Source of the DNA: Cellulomonas soli
GTDB lineage: Bacteria > Actinomycetota > Actinomycetes > Actinomycetales > Cellulomonadaceae
NCBI RefSeq assembly: GCF_013409305.1
Contig: NZ_JACBZJ010000001.1
Span: 3,410,001 to 3,474,000 of the forward strand
DNA: 64,000 nt
Reading direction: 5' to 3'
The notes under the pieces are model-generated. The model was not told where the DNA came from. It was given only the letters and a program-made list of their open reading frames with translations, and did not search any database. Shown piece after piece: positions 35,979 through 45,297 of this stretch (the first letter of the stretch is position 1; each line of letters begins with the position of its first letter). Both the position numbers and the translations under genes were made by a program.

Positions 35979-38307
35979 GAATTCATCGGGTGCCGTGCTG
36001 CGCGCTCTCGCCGTCGTCGTCGCACTCGGGGTGTGGCTGGGCATCGGGTCGGTCGGCGGCATGGCGCAGGGGAAACTCTCCCAGGTCCAGACGAACGACG
36101 CGGCGGCCTTCCTACCCACGACCGCCGAGTCGACGCAGGCCGCGGCGCTGTCCGCCGAGTTCGTCGAGACCGAGACGCTCCCGGCACTGATCGTGCTCGA
36201 GCCCGCCGCCGGCGGCGCCGTCACGCCGGAGCAGATCGCTGCGGTGCAGGACTTCGCCGCAGGCCTGGGCGACCTGCCGTTGCCTCAGGACGCAGGCGTC
36301 ACCGGGACCTGGGGTCAGTACCTGGTCGCCGACCCGGTCGTCGCGCCGTCGCAGGACGGCGAGGCGATCCTCGTCGTGCTCTCCCTGGACGCCGTGGCAG
36401 CCGACCAGCAGCTCGGCGAGGACGGACGGGTCAGCACCGCGTTCGTCACCGAGGTGCGCGCCCAGCTCGACGAGCAGCTCGGCGCCACCGCGACGAGCGC
36501 AGGGGAGATCGGGCTGCACGCCTGGGTCACGGGCCCGGCCGGGTTCGTCGCCGACCTCGTCACCGCGTTCGGCGGCATCGACGGCGTCCTGCTGCTCGTC
36601 GCGCTCGGCGCCGTGCTCGTCATCCTCGTGCTCGTCTACCGCTCGCCGCTGCTGCCGCTCGCGGTGATCGTCACCGCCGTCTTCGCCCTCTGCCTCGCCG
36701 GGTGGGTCATCTACTCGCTGGCCGACGCCGACGTCATCGTGCTCAACGGGCAGTCCCAGGGCATCCTGTCGATCCTCGTGGTCGGCGCATCCGTCGACTA
36801 CGCGCTGCTGCTCGTGGCCCGCTACCGCGAGGAGCTGCGGCACGTCGAGCAGCCGTGGACCGCGATGCGCCGGGCCCTGCGTGCCTCGTTCGAACCCATC
36901 GCCGCGAGCGCCGGGACCGTGATCGCCGGACTGCTGTGCCTCCTGCTGTCCGACCTCGCCTCCAACCGCGACCTCGGACCGGTCGCCGCGATCGGCATCG
37001 CCTCGGCGTTCCTCGCCGTGCTCACGTTCCTGCCCGCCCTCCTGCTCGTCGGCGGGCGGCGCGCACGCTTCTGGTTCTGGCCGCGGACCCCGCGCCCCGA
37101 GCGTGCGGACGTCACGGCGGGCATCAGGGCTGACGTCGCTGCTGTGGAGACCGACGCGCCCGGCGCCGACGCCCTCGTCCGCGAGCACGGAGCCTGGGTC
37201 CGTCTCGCCCGGTGGGTCGGCGCGCACGCCCGACCGGTCTGGATCGTCACCACCCTCGCCCTCGCGCTCGGTGCCGCGTTCCTGCCCACGCTGCAGGCCG
37301 ACGGCACCAGCCAGAGCGACGTCTTCCTCACCGACGTCGACTCGGTCGCCGGTGAGCAGGTCGTGGCCGACCACTTCCCGGCCGGCGCCGTGCAGCCCGC
37401 GAACGTGATCGCCCCGGCCGAGGACCTCGACGCCGTCGTGGCTGCCGCCACCGACGTCCCCGGGGTCGCCACGGTCACGCCCTACACGGGAGCGGCCACC
37501 GGAGCACCCGGCTCGGGAGCCGGCGAGGAGCCGGTCGTGGTCGACGGCAACGTGCGCGTCGACGTCGCCACCAGCGCGCCCTCCGACTCCCGCGAGGCCG
37601 TCGCCACCGTGGAGGCCCTGCGGGAGGCCGTGCACGCCGTCTCGCCGGACGCGCTCGTCGGCGGTGCGGCCGCGCAGACGCTCGACACCAACGCGGCCAG
37701 CGCGAGCGACCTGCGCACGATCGTCCCGGCCGTGCTGCTCGTCATCGTGCTGATCCTCATGCTGCTGCTGCGCTCGGTCGTCTCGGCGGTCGTGCTGCTC
37801 GCGGCGAACGTCCTCTCGTTCGCCGCCTCGCTCGGCGTCGCGGCCGTCGTGTTCAACCACGTGCTCGGCTTCCCCGGGGCCGACCCGTCCGTCCCCCTGT
37901 ACGCGTTCGTGTTCCTGGTCGCGCTGGGTGTCGACTACTCGATCTTCCTCATGACACGGGTGCGCGAGGAGTCGCTGCGATCCGGGACCCGTGACGGGGT
38001 CGTCCGCGGGCTCGCCGTCACCGGCGGGGTCATCACGTCCGCCGGTGTCGTGCTCGCCGCCACGTTCGCCGCGCTCGGCGTGATCCCGCTGCTGTTCCTC
38101 GCCCAGCTGGCGTTCATCGTCGCGTTCGGCGTCCTCCTGGACACGCTCGTGGTCCGCAGCCTCCTGGTGCCGGCCGTCGTGCACCAGCTCGACTCGCGGA
38201 CCTGGTGGCCCGGGCGCCTGTCGCGCCCCGGGGTCCCCGGCGGGCGCGCCGACGTGGGCGAACGCGCCGAGGACGCTCGTCAGGAGTCGGCGCCCGTGCA
38301 GCCGTAG
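35971..38307 (+). CDS. MMPL-family exporter
   Basis: A 778-residue RND-type transporter with two repeats of one plus five transmembrane segments and two extracytoplasmic loops. Landmarks: the first TM at the very N-terminus, ILVVGASVDYALLLVARYREEL near residue 270 and VFLVALGVDYSIFLMTRVREE near residue 650, the paired proton-relay motifs of MMPL/YdfJ proteins. ATG 35971 starts directly at the TM; ATG 35959 adds four residues. It is probably a drug or lipid exporter, repressed by the divergent MarR protein. Confidence 0.92.
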   Translation: MLRNSSGAVLRALAVVVALGVWLGIGSVGGMAQGKLSQVQTNDAAAFLPTTAESTQAAALSAEFVETETLPALIVLEPAAGGAVTPEQIAAVQDFAAGLGDLPLPQDAGVTGTWGQYLVADPVVAPSQDGEAILVVLSLDAVAADQQLGEDGRVSTAFVTEVRAQLDEQLGATATSAGEIGLHAWVTGPAGFVADLVTAFGGIDGVLLLVALGAVLVILVLVYRSPLLPLAVIVTAVFALCLAGWVIYSLADADVIVLNGQSQGILSILVVGASVDYALLLVARYREELRHVEQPWTAMRRALRASFEPIAASAGTVIAGLLCLLLSDLASNRDLGPVAAIGIASAFLAVLTFLPALLLVGGRRARFWFWPRTPRPERADVTAGIRADVAAVETDAPGADALVREHGAWVRLARWVGAHARPVWIVTTLALALGAAFLPTLQADGTSQSDVFLTDVDSVAGEQVVADHFPAGAVQPANVIAPAEDLDAVVAAATDVPGVATVTPYTGAATGAPGSGAGEEPVVVDGNVRVDVATSAPSDSREAVATVEALREAVHAVSPDALVGGAAAQTLDTNAASASDLRTIVPAVLLVIVLILMLLLRSVVSAVVLLAANVLSFAASLGVAAVVFNHVLGFPGADPSVPLYAFVFLVALGVDYSIFLMTRVREESLRSGTRDGVVRGLAVTGGVITSAGVVLAATFAALGVIPLLFLAQLAFIVAFGVLLDTLVVRSLLVPAVVHQLDSRTWWPGRLSRPGVPGGRADVGERAEDARQESAPVQP

Positions 38308-38316
38308 GGTGGCGGC

Positions 38317-39363
38317 ATGGACTCGTTGCGCGTCGGGATCATCGGGTACGGGGGAGCGGGCCGGGGGATCCACTCGCGTCTGCTGCGGGAGGCGCACCAG
38401 CGGGTGACGCACGTCGTCACCCGCTCGCGCGCGGCCGAGGTGCACCACGACTGGCCGCACGCGAACGTGCTCCCCGACGTGCACTCGCTCCTCGCGCACG
38501 CCAGCGTGCTCGACCTCGTCGTGGTCGCCAGCCCGACCGGCGAGCACGCGGCCCACGTCCGCGCGGCCCTCGACGCCGGCCTGCACGTGCTCGTCGACAA
38601 GCCACTCGCGACGAGCGCCGCCGAAGGGCAGGCCCTCGTCGACGCGGCACTGCACGCCGGGGGGCGGCTGACCGTCTTCCAGAACCGACGGTGGGACCAC
38701 GAGCAGCTGACCCTGCAGGCCGTGCTCGCCTCGGGCGAGCTGGGGAACGTGCACCGGTTCGAGCGACGCTGGGAGAGGTTCCGGCCCGTCCCGCAGGACC
38801 GCTGGAAGGAGAACGACCCGCGGTCCGGCGGACTGCTGCTCGACCTCGGCGCCCACCTCGTCGACTCCTCCGTCCAGCTGTTCGGCCCGGTCGTGTCCGT
38901 GTACGCCGAGCTCGCCTCACGCACCACCGCCGCGGTCGACGACGTCTTCCTCGCGCTCACCCACCACGCCCAGGGTGGGCGCCCCGGCGTCGTCAGCCAC
39001 CTGCAGGCCGGCGCGCTCGTGGGGGCGCCGGGTCCGCGCACGCGCGTGCTGGGGGACCGCGGCGCGTACCTCGTGACGAGCTTCGAGGGCGAGCCGACGC
39101 CGTTCTCGGTGCTCGACGACGCCTACGAGGAAGGCCGTCGTCCGGGCGAGCCCGAGCACGAGGGCTGGATCGTCCGTGGGTCCGAACGGCACCCGGTGCC
39201 CCGCGCACACGGCGGCCACGTCGACCTCTACCGGGCCGTGGTGCGGTGGATCGTCGACGGCGGGCCCCCGCCGGTCGACCCGGCCGACGCCGTGCGCACC
39301 GCACGTGTGCTCGACGCGGCGCTGCAGTCCGCCCAGCAGGGTCAGGTCGTCCCGCTGCACTGA
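38317..39363 (+). CDS. Gfo/Idh/MocA family oxidoreductase
   Basis: A 348-residue NAD(P)-dependent dehydrogenase. The Rossmann motif VGIIGYGGAGRGIHSRLL lies at the start, VVASPTGEHAAHVRAALDAG follows, and the catalytic VDKPLA (family EKP) lies near residue 95. The conserved Asp/His pair LLDLGAHLVD lies near residue 175. The substrate is probably a sugar or polyol derivative but cannot be named. TAGGGT (38305-38310) is 6 nt before the ATG, so it is transcribed separately from the upstream exporter despite a 9-nt gap. Confidence 0.92.
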   Translation: MDSLRVGIIGYGGAGRGIHSRLLREAHQRVTHVVTRSRAAEVHHDWPHANVLPDVHSLLAHASVLDLVVVASPTGEHAAHVRAALDAGLHVLVDKPLATSAAEGQALVDAALHAGGRLTVFQNRRWDHEQLTLQAVLASGELGNVHRFERRWERFRPVPQDRWKENDPRSGGLLLDLGAHLVDSSVQLFGPVVSVYAELASRTTAAVDDVFLALTHHAQGGRPGVVSHLQAGALVGAPGPRTRVLGDRGAYLVTSFEGEPTPFSVLDDAYEEGRRPGEPEHEGWIVRGSERHPVPRAHGGHVDLYRAVVRWIVDGGPPPVDPADAVRTARVLDAALQSAQQGQVVPLH

Positions 39364-39440
39364 CGCCGTAGGGCGCGTCCACCGTGCGGGGCTGTGGACA
39401 GCGCCGCACGGGCTCGGGCCGCACCGGCTTCGATGAGGGG

Positions 39441-40907
39441 GTGCCTGACCTTCCCCCTCCCGACGACGTCGCTCGCGCCATGCAGTACCTGGGGCTGCGC
39501 GTGCTCGCGCCCGTCGGCGCCGAGGGGACGGCGTGGCTGGGCGAGCCGATCGACGGCCCCGGATCCCCGGTCGAGCTGCACGTCGTGCCTGCGGTCGTCG
39601 ACGACGCCCTGGCTGCACGGGCCGACGCGCTCCGGGCGATCCACCACGACCACCTGCCCGTCGTCCACGACGTCCTCGAGATCGCACCGGGCCGGCTCGC
39701 CCTCGTGGTCGAGCACGTCGACGGGCCCTCGCTGCGCATGCTGCGGGCCTCTCGCGCACCGCTGACCGACGCCGAGGCCGCAGGCGTGGCGATCCCGTTG
39801 GCCGGCGCCCTCGAGGCCCTGCACGCGGCGGGGACCGCGCACGGCGCGGTGTCGGGGAGCTCGGTCGTGATCCGCCCCGACGGCCGGCCGGTGCTGGTGG
39901 ACCTGCGCGACAGCCTGCTGGGGTCCGGCACAGCCGCGGGCGACGTGGCTCACCTGGTTGCCACGCTGCTCGCGCAGATGCCGGACGAGGACGCCCACCG
40001 AGCAGCCGGTGACCCTGCGGGCACGCTGCGGGAGGCGCTCGTGGAGCTCGTGAGCGAGCCGGTCCCCGCGGCTGCGGTGGCCGTGACCTGCCTGCGTGTC
40101 GTGCCTCCTGAGCCGCTGCGGCTGCCGGACGACGCGGTGCTGGCCGGTTCCGGCGTCGCGGCGTGGTCGTCCGACACCGCCCTCGCCGACACTGCCCTTG
40201 CCGGCGACCTGCTCGCGGGTGACGTGCCTCCCGGTGAAGAGACGGCGTGGGAGTCGGTGCACCAGGACGTCCGCGCTCATGCGCGCCGCACGGCAGCCGA
40301 CCTGCGCGTGCAGGGCAAGCAGGGCAAGGAGCGGACCCGCTCGGGTCGACGGGGTCGCTGGGGTCGCAGCCGCGTGCTCGCTGTGGTCGGCGCGTCGGTG
40401 GTCGTCCTGCTGCTCGTCGCGCTCGGCGCAGCGGCCCTGACCTCCTCGCGCCTGCCGTGGACGGAGGAGCGCAGGGACCTGCCGGCGGGAAGCGAGGCGA
40501 CGTCACCCGCTGCGACGACCGACGCGGCCACGCCGGGCTCGCTCGCGCAGACCGCGGAAGACCTGACGGTACGGCGCGCCGAGGTGCTCGCCGACGGTGA
40601 CGTGGCCGCACTGACCGACCTGGAGGTGCCCGACGGCCCGGCGCACGTCGCGGACCAGGCGCTCATGGCTTCGCTCGCCGACGTCACGCTCGAGGGCTAC
40701 GGCGTCGACGTGCTGGCCACCGAGGAGCTCGACGCGGCGGAGAACGGCGACGCCCGGGTGGCGGTCACGTCCTCCGCCCGGGCCCATGTGCGCGAAGGGG
40801 CCGACGGGCGCTCGCAGGTCCCGGCGACGCAGGCGAGCACGGTGGTGCTCGTGCTGCGCAGCACGGACGCCGGGTGGCGGGTCTGGGACGTCGAGGCGGC
40901 GCCGTGA
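39441..40907 (+). CDS. transmembrane pseudokinase
   Basis: A 488-residue protein with a degenerate Ser/Thr kinase-like domain (about residues 10-230), a disordered linker rich in Arg and Lys, one transmembrane helix (about 312-334) and an extracytoplasmic C-terminal domain. The catalytic loop position reads HGAVSGSSVVIRPDG instead of HRDLKPxN, and the DFG position reads VDLRDS. No Gly-rich loop or VAIK-type lysine is visible. Catalysis is therefore unlikely; a sensor or scaffold is plausible. GTG 39441 follows a G-rich stretch. The neighbouring genes give no functional clue. Confidence 0.78.
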   Translation: MPDLPPPDDVARAMQYLGLRVLAPVGAEGTAWLGEPIDGPGSPVELHVVPAVVDDALAARADALRAIHHDHLPVVHDVLEIAPGRLALVVEHVDGPSLRMLRASRAPLTDAEAAGVAIPLAGALEALHAAGTAHGAVSGSSVVIRPDGRPVLVDLRDSLLGSGTAAGDVAHLVATLLAQMPDEDAHRAAGDPAGTLREALVELVSEPVPAAAVAVTCLRVVPPEPLRLPDDAVLAGSGVAAWSSDTALADTALAGDLLAGDVPPGEETAWESVHQDVRAHARRTAADLRVQGKQGKERTRSGRRGRWGRSRVLAVVGASVVVLLLVALGAAALTSSRLPWTEERRDLPAGSEATSPAATTDAATPGSLAQTAEDLTVRRAEVLADGDVAALTDLEVPDGPAHVADQALMASLADVTLEGYGVDVLATEELDAAENGDARVAVTSSARAHVREGADGRSQVPATQASTVVLVLRSTDAGWRVWDVEAAP

Positions 40908-40922
40908 CGGGGTGGGGTCCGG

Positions 40923-41825
40923 TCAGCGACCGTGGTGCGGGTGCTCGCCCACGACCCAGGCGGCTGCGGTCGCGATGTCGGCGTGGTCGGCACGGAACCC
41001 GCTCGCCCGGAGCGCGGCCGGCACCGCGCGGACGGAACCGAGGATCTCCGAGGAGAAGTCGCCCAGCACCGTGCGCAGCGCCCAGGACGGGACCGGCACG
41101 ATCGCGGGGCGGTGCACCGCTGCGGCGAGGGCGGCCACCAGGTCGGCGTTGCGGGTCGCCTCGGCGACCATGTTCACCGGGCCGTGCACGGGAGCCGTCA
41201 GCAGGTGCTCGATCGCGCGGATCTGGTCGTGCAGCGTGATCCAGCTCCAGAACTGCCGACCGGAACCGAGTCGTCCCCCGACCCCCCAGCGCACGAGGGG
41301 CAGGAGCCGCGCCAGTGCCCCGCCGTGCGCATCGAGCACGACCGAGGTGCGCAGGTGCGCCACCCGCACCCCGGCGGCCTCGGCGGGCGCTGTCGCGGCC
41401 TCCCAGTCGCGCACGACCCCGGCGAAGTAGGTGGAGCCCAGCGCGGCGTGCTCGTCGAGGAGCTCCTCGCCACGGTCGCCGTAGGCGCCGATCCCCGAGG
41501 CCTGGAGCAGCACGTGCGGACCGGCGCCCTCGGCCAGGGTCCGCGCGAGGAGACCGGTCGTGTCGAGCCTCGAGGAGAGGACCTCGCGCTTGCGGGCGTC
41601 CGTGAGCCGACGTTCGCCCACGTTCACGCCGGCCAGGTTGATGACGGCGTCCGTGCCGGACAGCGCACGTGCGTCGAGGACGCCGACGCTCGGGTCCCAG
41701 GCGATCTCGTCGGCGGCGCGGGGTGCTGACCGGACCAGCCGCCGCACCTCGTGCCCGGCGGCACGCAGGTGGGGCACGAGCGCGCTGCCGATGAAGCCGT
41801 GCGAACCCGCGACGACGATCTGCAT
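40923..41825 (-). CDS. TIGR01777 family NAD-dependent epimerase/dehydratase
   Basis: A 300-residue short-chain dehydrogenase-like protein of the TIGR01777 (YfcH/SULA) group. Motifs: VVAGSHGFIGSALVPHL, INLAGVNVGERR, QASGIGAYGDRGEE, the segment WSWITLHDQIRAIEHLL, and the C-terminal PSWALRTVLGDFSSEIL. Function is unknown. In many actinobacteria this gene lies between sucB and lipB, as it does here apart from an insertion. TAGGCT (minus strand, 41833-41838) is 7 nt before the ATG. It converges on the pseudokinase gene with 15 nt between stops. Confidence 0.9.
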   Translation of the reverse strand: MQIVVAGSHGFIGSALVPHLRAAGHEVRRLVRSAPRAADEIAWDPSVGVLDARALSGTDAVINLAGVNVGERRLTDARKREVLSSRLDTTGLLARTLAEGAGPHVLLQASGIGAYGDRGEELLDEHAALGSTYFAGVVRDWEAATAPAEAAGVRVAHLRTSVVLDAHGGALARLLPLVRWGVGGRLGSGRQFWSWITLHDQIRAIEHLLTAPVHGPVNMVAEATRNADLVAALAAAVHRPAIVPVPSWALRTVLGDFSSEILGSVRAVPAALRASGFRADHADIATAAAWVVGEHPHHGR

Positions 41826-41863
41826 ACCGGGAAGCCTACGTGCGGCGCGTGGCCGGCACGACG

Positions 41864-41900
41864 CACGCGAGCCCGGGTCCGTGGGACCCGGGCTCGCGTG
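41864..41900. terminator. strong hairpin after sucB
   Basis: Arms 41864-41880 and 41884-41900 are perfectly complementary (17 bp) with the 3-nt loop GTG. It lies 16 nt beyond the sucB stop and upstream of the TIGR01777 gene, so it should end the lpdA-sucB transcript. Confidence 0.87.
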
Positions 41901-41915
41901 GACCAGGACGTGCGG

Positions 41916-43655
41916 TCAGAGGCCGACCTCGGACTCGAACGCGCCGTCCTCGATGCGCTGCTTGATCGCGGACAGGTACCGCGAGGCGTCGGCGCCGTCG
42001 ACCAGGCGGTGGTCGTAGGACAGCGACAGGTAGCACATCGAGCGGATCGCGATGACCTCGGCGCCGTCCGCGTCGGTGGCCACCACGGGCCGCTTGACGA
42101 TGGCGCCCGTGCCCAGGATCGCCGAGGTGCCGCCGGGCACGATCGGGGTGTCGATGAGCGCCCCGCCCGAACCGGTGTTGGTGACCGTGAACGTCGCGCC
42201 GGACAGCTCGTCCGGGGTGACCTTGTTCCCCCGCGTACGACCGGCGAGGTCGACGATCTTGCGGGACAGGCCGGCCAGGTTCAGGTCGCCCGCGTCACGG
42301 ATGACCGGCACGAGCAGACCGCGCTCGGTGTCGACCGCGATGCCGACGTTCTCGTGCCCGTGGTACGTGATCTGGTTGCCCTCGAGCACGCCGTTGATCT
42401 TCGGGTACGCCTTGAGCGCCTCGATCGCGGCGAGGACGAAGAACGGCAGGAACGTGAGGTTGACGCCCTCGCGTGCCTTGAAGTCGTTCTTCGCACGGGC
42501 CCGCAGGCGCGCCACCTTGGTCACGTCGACCTCGACGACGGTGGTCAGCTGCGCCTGCGTGTGCAGGGCCTCGACCATGCGCTCGGCGATGATCTGACGC
42601 AGGCGGCTCGCCTTCTCGGTCGTGCCGCGCAGCGGGGACACGGCCGGCACGTTCGCGGCCTTGGCTGCCGGAGCCGCGGGGGTCTCCACCGGGGCAGGAA
42701 CGGCCTTGGCGGCCTCCGCCCTGGCTGCGGCCTCGAGGACGTCCTCCTTGCGGATCCGACCACCCACACCGGTCCCGACCAGGGTGCCGGCGTCCACGCC
42801 CTTGTCGGCCGCGAGCTTGCGGACGAGCGGGGTGAGGTAGCCGCCTGCGGCGACCGGGGGCGCTGCCGGCGCGGCGGCCACCGGTGCCGGGGCTGCAGCC
42901 GGGGCGGGAACAGCCGCGGGAGCCGCAACAGCAGGAGCCGCCGCGACGGGTGCCGGAGCGGGCGCGGCCGGTGCTGCAGCAACCGGTGCTGCGGCGATCG
43001 GTGCCGCGGCCGGAACCGGTGCGCCCGAGCCGATGAGCGCAAGCACGGCGCCGACCTCGACGGTCTCGTCCTCGCCCACGACGATCTGCAGCAGGGTGCC
43101 GGCGAACGGCGAGGGGATCTCGGTGTCGACCTTGTCGGTCGAGATCTCCAGGAGCGGCTCGTCCACGGCGACCTCGTCGCCGACGGCCTTCAGCCACCGG
43201 GTGACGGTGCCCTCGGTGACCGACTCGCCCAGGGCCGGAAGCGTCACGGGCGCACCCGCGACATCGCCGGACTGTGCCGGCTCAGCCGGCTGCGCGGGCT
43301 CCGCCGACTGTGCAGGCTCTGCCGGGGGAGCGGCAGGTGCCTCGGCGACGGGCGTGGCGGGAGCCTCGGCCTCGGGGGCCTGCGCCACCGGCGCCTCGGC
43401 GGAGGTGGACGCACCCTGCCCGGACCCGATGACGCCCAGGACGGCACCGACCTCGGCCGTCTCGTCCTCCTGGACGAGGATCTGCTCGAGGACGCCGGCG
43501 AACGGCGAGGGGATCTCCGTGTCGACCTTGTCGGTCGAGATCTCGAGCAAGGGCTCGTCGACCGCGACGGTGTCGCCCACGTTCTTCAGCCAGCGGGTGA
43601 CGGTGCCCTCGGTGACGGACTCACCGAGCGCGGGAAGCTGCACGTTGTCGGACAT
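41916..43655 (-). CDS. sucB: 2-oxoacid dehydrogenase E2 (dihydrolipoamide acyltransferase)
   Basis: A 579-residue E2 core subunit. Two lipoyl domains lie at residues ~1-80 and ~135-210; the lipoylated lysines are K43 and K175, each in [10 protein letters not shown]. Ala/Pro-rich linkers join them to a peripheral subunit-binding domain (~270-310) and the catalytic acyltransferase domain (~345-579) with [12 protein letters not shown] near residue 548. It is named SucB by resemblance; in actinobacteria a single E2 can serve both pyruvate and 2-oxoglutarate dehydrogenase, so the acyl specificity is open. It follows lpdA by 30 nt on the same strand. Confidence 0.93.
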   Translation of the reverse strand: MSDNVQLPALGESVTEGTVTRWLKNVGDTVAVDEPLLEISTDKVDTEIPSPFAGVLEQILVQEDETAEVGAVLGVIGSGQGASTSAEAPVAQAPEAEAPATPVAEAPAAPPAEPAQSAEPAQPAEPAQSGDVAGAPVTLPALGESVTEGTVTRWLKAVGDEVAVDEPLLEISTDKVDTEIPSPFAGTLLQIVVGEDETVEVGAVLALIGSGAPVPAAAPIAAAPVAAAPAAPAPAPVAAAPAVAAPAAVPAPAAAPAPVAAAPAAPPVAAGGYLTPLVRKLAADKGVDAGTLVGTGVGGRIRKEDVLEAAARAEAAKAVPAPVETPAAPAAKAANVPAVSPLRGTTEKASRLRQIIAERMVEALHTQAQLTTVVEVDVTKVARLRARAKNDFKAREGVNLTFLPFFVLAAIEALKAYPKINGVLEGNQITYHGHENVGIAVDTERGLLVPVIRDAGDLNLAGLSRKIVDLAGRTRGNKVTPDELSGATFTVTNTGSGGALIDTPIVPGGTSAILGTGAIVKRPVVATDADGAEVIAIRSMCYLSLSYDHRLVDGADASRYLSAIKQRIEDGAFESEVGL

Positions 43656-43685
43656 GACCGCTCGTGTCTCCTTCGATCCTTCAGG

Positions 43686-45071
43686 TCAGTTGTGGGCGTG
43701 CAGCGGCTTGCCGGCCAGCGCCAGGTGCGCCTCGCCGAGAGCCTCGTTCTGCGTGGGGTGGGCGTGCACCAGACCGGCGACGTCCTCGGGGTAGGCCTCC
43801 CAGTTCACGATGAGCTGGCCCTCGCCGATGAGCTCGCCGACGCGCGCGCCGATCATGTGGATGCCGACGACCGGGCCGTCCTTCTGGCGCACGAGCTTGA
43901 CGAAGCCCGTGGTGCCGAGGATCTGGCTCTTGCCGTTGCCGCCCAGGTTGTACTCGAGCGTCTCGACGCCGTCGGTGCCGTACGTCTCGCGCGCCTTGGC
44001 CTCGGTGAGGCCGACGGAGGCGACCTCGGGCTCGGAGTAGGTGACGCGCGGGATGCCGGACTCGACGATCGCCTGCGGGTTCAGGCCCGCGATCTCCTCG
44101 GCGACGAAGATGCCCTGCGCGAAGCCGCGGTGCGCGAGCTGCAGGCCGGGGACGATGTCGCCGACCGCGTAGATGTCGCCCACGCCGGTGTGCAGCCGCT
44201 CGTTCGTGATGACGAACCCACGGTCGAGGGTCAGGCCCTGCTCCTCGTACCCGAGGTCGGCCGTGCGCGGGCCACGGCCCACGGCGACGAGCAGGAGGTC
44301 GGCGTCGAACGTCTTGCCGTCCTCGAGGGTGACGTGCACGCCGTTCTCGTCCTGGGTCGCGCCGGCGAACCGGACGCCCAGGCTGAAGTTGATGCCGCGC
44401 TTGCGGAACGCGCGCTCGAACGCCTTGGACAGTGCCTCGTCCTCGTTGGCGACCAGGTGGGGCAGCGCCTCGACGATGGTGACGTCCGCACCGAAGGACT
44501 TCCACACGGAGGCGAACTCGGAGCCGATGACACCGCCACCGAGGACGACGACCGACTTCGGGATCCAGTCGAGCTGGAGGGCCTGGTCGGAGGTGACGAT
44601 GCGCCCGCCGATCTCCAGGCCGGGCAGCGAGCGCGCGTAGGAGCCGGTGCCGAGCACGATGTGCTGGCCCGTGATGCGCTGGCCGTTCACCTCGACGGCG
44701 TCCGGGGCGACGAGGCGGCCGTAGCCCTCGATCACGGTGATCTTGCGCGACTTGATCAGGCCCTGCAGGCCCTTGTAGAGCCGGCCGATCACGGAGGCCT
44801 TGTACTCGTTCACGCCGTTGATGTCGACGTGGTCGAGCGTGGTGTGCACGCCGTAGTGGGCGCCCTCGCGGGCGTTGTCGGCCAGCTCGGCGGCATGCAG
44901 CAGGGCCTTGGTCGGGATGCAGCCCTGGTGCAGGCAGGTCCCTCCGACCTTGTCGGCCTCGATGAGGGCGACGGTCTTGCCGAGCTGTGCCGCACGGAGA
45001 GCGGCCGCGTAGCCGCCGCTGCCTCCGCCCAGGACGACGATGTCGAAAGCGGTGCCGTTGGTCTCGGCCAC
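43686..45071 (-). CDS. lpdA: dihydrolipoyl dehydrogenase (E3)
   Basis: FAD enzyme that reoxidises dihydrolipoamide with NAD+. The 461-residue protein has FDIVVLGGGSGGYAAAL, the redox-active disulfide GGTCLHQGCIPTK, the NAD-binding VVVLGGGVIGSEFASVW and the C-terminal HAHPTQNEALGEA with the catalytic His. GTG 45071 is chosen because GAGGAG lies about 10 nt upstream and relatives start just before FDIVVLG. A candidate -10 CAAGAT (minus strand, 45115-45120) gives a leader of about 35 nt. It forms an operon with sucB. Confidence 0.97.
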   Translation of the reverse strand: MAETNGTAFDIVVLGGGSGGYAAALRAAQLGKTVALIEADKVGGTCLHQGCIPTKALLHAAELADNAREGAHYGVHTTLDHVDINGVNEYKASVIGRLYKGLQGLIKSRKITVIEGYGRLVAPDAVEVNGQRITGQHIVLGTGSYARSLPGLEIGGRIVTSDQALQLDWIPKSVVVLGGGVIGSEFASVWKSFGADVTIVEALPHLVANEDEALSKAFERAFRKRGINFSLGVRFAGATQDENGVHVTLEDGKTFDADLLLVAVGRGPRTADLGYEEQGLTLDRGFVITNERLHTGVGDIYAVGDIVPGLQLAHRGFAQGIFVAEEIAGLNPQAIVESGIPRVTYSEPEVASVGLTEAKARETYGTDGVETLEYNLGGNGKSQILGTTGFVKLVRQKDGPVVGIHMIGARVGELIGEGQLIVNWEAYPEDVAGLVHAHPTQNEALGEAHLALAGKPLHAHN

Positions 45072-45297
45072 GTGCACACTCCTCACGCAGATGTGTGGTT
45101 CGAGGTCGTCGCCCATCTTGTCACCCTGGTGTGGCCCGATCGAACCGGAGCGGGCACGTTTCGGTGTGACGCTCGGAACAGTCGTCCCATGTCTGAGCTC
45201 GTCGGGTGTGCTAGCAGCGTGACGGGATCACCCAGAACTGGTCCCACGGGGCCAGGAAGTGCGGTCCGGGGCGCCCGGGTGTGGCTAGGCTCACCGG

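Noticed and set aside
35360..40907. Treating the MarR-MMPL-oxidoreductase-pseudokinase block as a mobile island.
   Set aside because: There is no integrase, transposase, tRNA junction or flanking repeat, and base usage looks like its surroundings by eye.
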